The notes under the pieces: generated by a model
What the model was told of the DNA's origin: nothing
The model's input: the letters and a program-made list of their open reading frames with translations, nothing else
Databases searched by the model: none
Shown: positions 60,247 to 64,000 of the stretch, one piece after another
Layout: each line of letters opens with the position of its first letter
Position numbering within the stretch: position 1 is the first letter of the stretch
Position numbers and translations under genes: made by a program
Origin: Clostridia bacterium
GTDB taxonomy: Bacteria > Bacillota > Clostridia > Oscillospirales > CAG-272
DNA length: 64,000 bases
Direction: 5' to 3'
Assembly: GCA_017464805.1 (NCBI GenBank)
Contig: JAFTYE010000003.1
Coordinates: 136,259 to 200,258 of the forward strand

Positions 60247-63200
60247 GTGGCAAAAAGAGCATGGACCCCCGCCCAGCAGTCGGCCATCGACACACGCGAC
60301 CGCACCCTGCTTGTCAGCGCGGCGGCAGGCTCGGGCAAGACCGCAACCCTGACCGAGCGCATCATCCGCACGCTGACGGATAAGGAGCACCCGGGTGACA
60401 TCTCTCGCATGCTGATCGTGACCTTTACGCGCGCTGCCGCGGCCGAGTTGCGGGCGCGCATCTCGTCTGCCCTGCAAAACGCCATGGAAGAGGGGGGACA
60501 AAGCGCGCACCTGTCCCGTCAGCTTTTGCTGTTGCCGAGCGCACCCATCTCCACCATCGACAGCTTTTGCCTGGACCTTGTGCGGGACAATGCCGTTCGC
60601 CTTGGGCTGTCACCCTCCTTCCGCCTGGCGGATACGGCCGAGAACGTGTTGCTCCTTTCCAGCGTCATGAACACCCTCATCGCGGATTGCTACGAGGGGT
60701 GCGACCTCTGCACGGGGGAGGAATTTTGCTCGCTCGTCGATTGCCTGACCGGCTCGCGGGGCGATGCGCGGCTTTCCGAGATTCTGCTTTCCCTGTACAG
60801 CCGTACCCAGAACTATGCGCGCGGACATTTTCTATTGTCCGATATGGCACGGGAAATGGCCGATTGCAACACATGCCCCCCCTTTAAGACCCCTTGGGGC
60901 GCGTATATTCTCGAAAAAACCAAAATGCTTGCCACCTCGTGGCGCGGCGTGTATACCGGGATGCTTTCGACCCTTGCGGCGGACGAATACGCCGCCCCCG
61001 CGTACCTGCCTTCCTTTGAGGAGGATGCTTCCTTCCTTCGCCGCCTGTCTGCTTCACTGGAGGATGAGAATTATACACAAACGCGAAACGTTCTGCTTTC
61101 CCGCGAAAAAATGCGCCTGGGATCCATCCGCCGCGAGAACAAAAGCGCGGATGCCGCGCGGTGTGCTTCCCTTCGTGCGGACATGCATGATGCGATGAAA
61201 AAGCTGGAAAAATCCTTTTTTGCTTATACCGAGGAGGAGTGGGCGGCATTGTTGCCGCCGCTTGCCGAGAAGGTGGCCCTTATCGGGCAGCTTTTGTGCG
61301 CCTTCGGCGAACGCGTGTGGGCAGAAAAGCGTCGCCGCGGCGTGCTGTCTTTTGCCGACCTGTCGGCGGGGGCAATCCGTTTGCTCCTGGATGGGGATGG
61401 CAACCCCACCCCGCTTGCCGTGGAGCTTTCCCGCCGCTTTGATGCCATCTACGTGGACGAATATCAGGATGTCAACGAGGTACAGCACAAGATCTTTGAG
61501 GCGATCTCCCGATCGAACAACCGTTTTATGGTCGGCGATATCAAACAAAGCATCTACGGCTTCCGCGGTGCCCAGCCTGAGATATTTGCCGCCATCCGCT
61601 CGGAATATCCCGATCTTGATAAGGCAGGGGACTCTCCCGCCGCCTCGCTTTCGCTTATCAAGAACTTTCGCTCCCTGCCCCCCGTCCTTGCCTTTACCAA
61701 CCTCGTGTTTGGACGGCTGATGGAAGGGGTTGGCGCGCATATCGGTTACCGCGCCGAGGAGGATGCCCTCGACCCCGGCCGCACGGATGTGCCGCCTCAT
61801 CCGCGCGTCACGGTTGCCCTCTTTGAAAAGCAAAAGAAGAGTGGGGAAGAGGAAATGGTCGATTCCGCTGATTTCGAAGAAGAAGAGAACGACGAGGAAG
61901 AGGACAGCCCCGCCGCCGATGCAGAGGCGGCCTACGTCGCGCGGGAGATAGAGCGACTTCTTGCCTCGGGCATGTCCGTCGGCGATCGCGCGATCCGCCC
62001 TTCGGATATCGCCATCCTTGTGCGCCGCAATGCCGCCATGGACAAGTTTACTGCCGCCCTTGCGGCGCGCGGCATCGCGTCCGAGACTGCCGCGACCCGC
62101 GGCTTTTTCCTCAACCCCGAGATCCTGCTCGCCCTGTCCCTTCTTAACGTGGTGGACAACCCCCGCCGCGACATCTATCTCGCGGCTCTGCTTCGCTCGC
62201 CGCTCTATCGCTTCACCATGGATGACCTCATCCGCATCCGCCGTGAATACGACGCGGTCGCAGAGAACAAGGGTGCCCCGCTTTACGAGGCTCTTTGCTA
62301 CTATTCGGCCGCGCATCCCGATTTTGAGGGGGGGCGTGTGTTCCTTGACGCACTTTCGCGCTATCGTCGCATGGCACAGGGACAGCCCGTTGACCGCTTG
62401 ATCTGGCAGCTGTACCGCGAAACGGGATTGCTTGCCATCGCGGGCGCGGACAAAAACGGCTCGCCTGCTCTGCGCCGCGCCAATTTGATGATGCTGTATG
62501 ATTACGCCCGCCGCTTCGAGGCTTCTTCCTACCGCGGTCTGTACAACTTCATCGCCTATATCAATGAGGCAATCGAGCATGTGCAGAGCATCGAGGAGGG
62601 GCACGCCGGCAGTGAGCGGACCGACACCGTCCGTATCCTCACCGTTCACCATTCCAAGGGTCTGGAATTTCCCGTCTGCTTTGTGTCGGATTGCGGTGTC
62701 CGCTTCCGGGACAGGGATGCACAGGATGCCCTGCTCCTTGATCGTCGCCTGGGGTGCGCCTTGCGTCTGCGGGACGAAAGCGGCTTTGCCCGCGTGCAGA
62801 ACCCCGTTTACCGCGCCGCCGCGCAATCGATCATTGAGGCCTCACGTGAGGAAGAGATGCGCGTGCTTTACGTTGCCCTAACGCGTGCGCGCGAGCGTTT
62901 GTACGTGACGGCTACCGTGTCGAACTCGGAAAAGACCATGGAAACGGCCGCCCTGCGGAGCAATCATCTCGATGCCGAAACGGCCTATTCCTGCAAAAGC
63001 TATATCGAAATGATCCTTGCCGCCGCGGCGGGAAATGACTCTTTCGACCTCATTTTCCCCGATGCGGAAACGCTTGTCCCGCCGGTAGCTCCTTCATCCG
63101 CTACCGAGGAAAGCATGCCCATCCTTGATGAAGCGGAGATTTCGCGCGCCGAGGATTGCTTGCGCGAGCGGTTTGACTTCGTCTATCCGCATGAGCATCT

Positions 63201-63996
63201 TTGCCGTCTTCCCGGCAAAATGTCGGTCTCCCGCCTGTACCCCACCGCCCTGGACGAGGGGGAAGAGGAAGATGTTCCCAACCTCGCCGCCCTGTCGATT
63301 TCTTTGTTCAATGGGCAACAAGCGGCGGGGCGTGTGTCGCAAAGTGAAGATGGCGGGCTTGTTTTTGCGGGCGAGGACCGCACCGCCGCACGGAGCACGG
63401 TCATTCCGCGCTTTATGGGCGGGGAGCGCAACACCGCCGCCATGGCGGGTACCGCCACGCACCTCTTTATGCAGTTCTGCGACTTTGTCGCTCTGCGTGA
63501 AAAAGGGGGGGAGGCAGAGCTTGCCCGCTTGCTCGAACACCGCTTTATCTCGCACGAGGACGGGGAGCTTGTCCGACTTTCGGAGATCGAACGATTTGCC
63601 GCCTCGTCCTTGCTTGACGGCATCCTGAACGCCAAGGAACTGTGGCGCGAACTGCGCTTCCATGTTCGTTTGCCTGCCGCTGCATTTACCGCCGATCCTG
63701 CCAGAAAAGCGGCCTACGAGGGAGAAACGGTGCTGGTGCAGGGTGTCATGGACGGTGTGCTGCTCACGCAGGATGGTGAGCTGTGGCTTTTTGACTACAA
63801 AACCGATCGCCTGTCCCGCGAGGAAATGCGCGACCGCGCCGCCTCCGAGCGTAAGCTCCGCGACCGATACGCGCTCCAGCTTTCCTATTACGCCGCCGCC
63901 TGCCGCCGCATCTTTGACCGCGCACCCGACCGCGTGATGATCTACTCGCTTGCTCTTGGAGATATCGTGGATGTTCCCCTGCTCCCCGTCGAATAA
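60247..63996 (+). CDS. addA: ATP-dependent helicase/nuclease subunit A
   Basis: 1249 residues, UvrD-type helicase fused to a RecB-like nuclease. Walker A AAAGSGKTATL (about residue 26), Q-motif TPAQQSAI, Walker B YVDEYQDVNEVQ (about 403), helicase motif with GDIKQSIYGFRGA, then the C-terminal nuclease core GVMDG ... LFDYKTDR and QLSYYA. GTG start 60247 with AAAGGAG upstream. Complete: stop TAA 63994-63996, four bases from the window edge. addB, its partner, is not upstream as would be usual. Confidence 0.93.
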   Translation: MAKRAWTPAQQSAIDTRDRTLLVSAAAGSGKTATLTERIIRTLTDKEHPGDISRMLIVTFTRAAAAELRARISSALQNAMEEGGQSAHLSRQLLLLPSAPISTIDSFCLDLVRDNAVRLGLSPSFRLADTAENVLLLSSVMNTLIADCYEGCDLCTGEEFCSLVDCLTGSRGDARLSEILLSLYSRTQNYARGHFLLSDMAREMADCNTCPPFKTPWGAYILEKTKMLATSWRGVYTGMLSTLAADEYAAPAYLPSFEEDASFLRRLSASLEDENYTQTRNVLLSREKMRLGSIRRENKSADAARCASLRADMHDAMKKLEKSFFAYTEEEWAALLPPLAEKVALIGQLLCAFGERVWAEKRRRGVLSFADLSAGAIRLLLDGDGNPTPLAVELSRRFDAIYVDEYQDVNEVQHKIFEAISRSNNRFMVGDIKQSIYGFRGAQPEIFAAIRSEYPDLDKAGDSPAASLSLIKNFRSLPPVLAFTNLVFGRLMEGVGAHIGYRAEEDALDPGRTDVPPHPRVTVALFEKQKKSGEEEMVDSADFEEEENDEEEDSPAADAEAAYVAREIERLLASGMSVGDRAIRPSDIAILVRRNAAMDKFTAALAARGIASETAATRGFFLNPEILLALSLLNVVDNPRRDIYLAALLRSPLYRFTMDDLIRIRREYDAVAENKGAPLYEALCYYSAAHPDFEGGRVFLDALSRYRRMAQGQPVDRLIWQLYRETGLLAIAGADKNGSPALRRANLMMLYDYARRFEASSYRGLYNFIAYINEAIEHVQSIEEGHAGSERTDTVRILTVHHSKGLEFPVCFVSDCGVRFRDRDAQDALLLDRRLGCALRLRDESGFARVQNPVYRAAAQSIIEASREEEMRVLYVALTRARERLYVTATVSNSEKTMETAALRSNHLDAETAYSCKSYIEMILAAAAGNDSFDLIFPDAETLVPPVAPSSATEESMPILDEAEISRAEDCLRERFDFVYPHEHLCRLPGKMSVSRLYPTALDEGEEEDVPNLAALSISLFNGQQAAGRVSQSEDGGLVFAGEDRTAARSTVIPRFMGGERNTAAMAGTATHLFMQFCDFVALREKGGEAELARLLEHRFISHEDGELVRLSEIERFAASSLLDGILNAKELWRELRFHVRLPAAAFTADPARKAAYEGETVLVQGVMDGVLLTQDGELWLFDYKTDRLSREEMRDRAASERKLRDRYALQLSYYAAACRRIFDRAPDRVMIYSLALGDIVDVPLLPVE

Positions 63997-64000
63997 TGCT

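Noticed and set aside
61054..62826. 590-codon open frame antisense to addA
   Set aside because: The plus-strand AddA frame has helicase motifs throughout; the antisense one has none.

Overview
The window looks like a chromosomal piece of a GC-rich low-branching Bacillota (Firmicutes), class Clostridia, probably an anaerobic gut-type lineage. The evidence is gene content (SepF next to YggS, Mini-ribonuclease III, RelQ-type small alarmone synthetase, PadR-DUF1700-DUF4097 cassette, AddA, anaerobic NrdG, YhaN-like ATPase, BspA-like leucine-rich lipoproteins), strong AGGAGG ribosome binding sites, and many TTGACA-17-TATAAT promoters. No rRNA, tRNA, CRISPR array, prophage or insertion sequence was recognised. 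No gene-free stretch exceeds about 260 bases.

Layout. 1-340: the end of an unknown gene, a 38-residue peptide gene and a terminator. 345-890: a TetR regulator. 999-9144: a single operon for the whole shikimate pathway plus the chorismate branch to phenylalanine and tyrosine precursors (pheA, aroB, aroC, aroE-aroK fusion, aroQ, aroA, tyrA, DAHP synthase). 9210-12548: a nucleotide-kinase-like protein, then nrdG, dut and a sialate O-acetylesterase-like gene. 12547-13000: a small XRE regulator with a divergent promoter, a perfect 22-base palindrome and a short apparently non-coding transcript. 13006-16129: a nitrate/sulfonate/taurine-type ABC importer and a Crp/Fnr regulator that share a GTTGCA-N2-TGCAAC site. 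16149-18130: an autoregulated-looking PadR/DUF1700/DUF4097 cassette.

18128-27669 (minus strand) is a compact nine-gene run: PfkB kinase, alpha/beta hydrolase, miaA, galactokinase-like gene, recA, recX, mrnC, hisS and a YgiQ radical-SAM gene, apparently driven by one promoter. 27683-30705 holds a YhaN-like membrane ATPase with a cysteine-rich DUF6062 partner. 30871-35949 holds a diacylglycerol glucosyltransferase-like gene, an EstB-like serine hydrolase, an amidase-domain protein, yggS-sepF and hisIE. 37744-45799 is an arginine operon (argG, argH, argC, argJ, argB, argD, argF) controlled by two ARG boxes and flanked on both sides by related minus-strand BspA-like lipoprotein genes. 49184-64000 has relQ with a small zinc-ribbon membrane protein, nagA with a divergent nagB relative and a LacI regulator, an orphan topoisomerase subunit B, gpmI, glyA, ygjV, truB and addA.

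Most of the window is housekeeping metabolism with very tight operons (ATGA overlaps). The points that most deserve a second look are the two-site Crp/ABC circuit, the XRE-palindrome-short-RNA locus, the YhaN-like/DUF6062 pair, the paralogous surface lipoproteins bracketing the arginine operon, and several enzymes with altered catalytic motifs (a hydrolase lacking its nucleophile serine, a PfkB kinase lacking GAGD, a NagB relative lacking the DGH aspartate). I found no clear-cut new multi-gene system comparable to a defence island.
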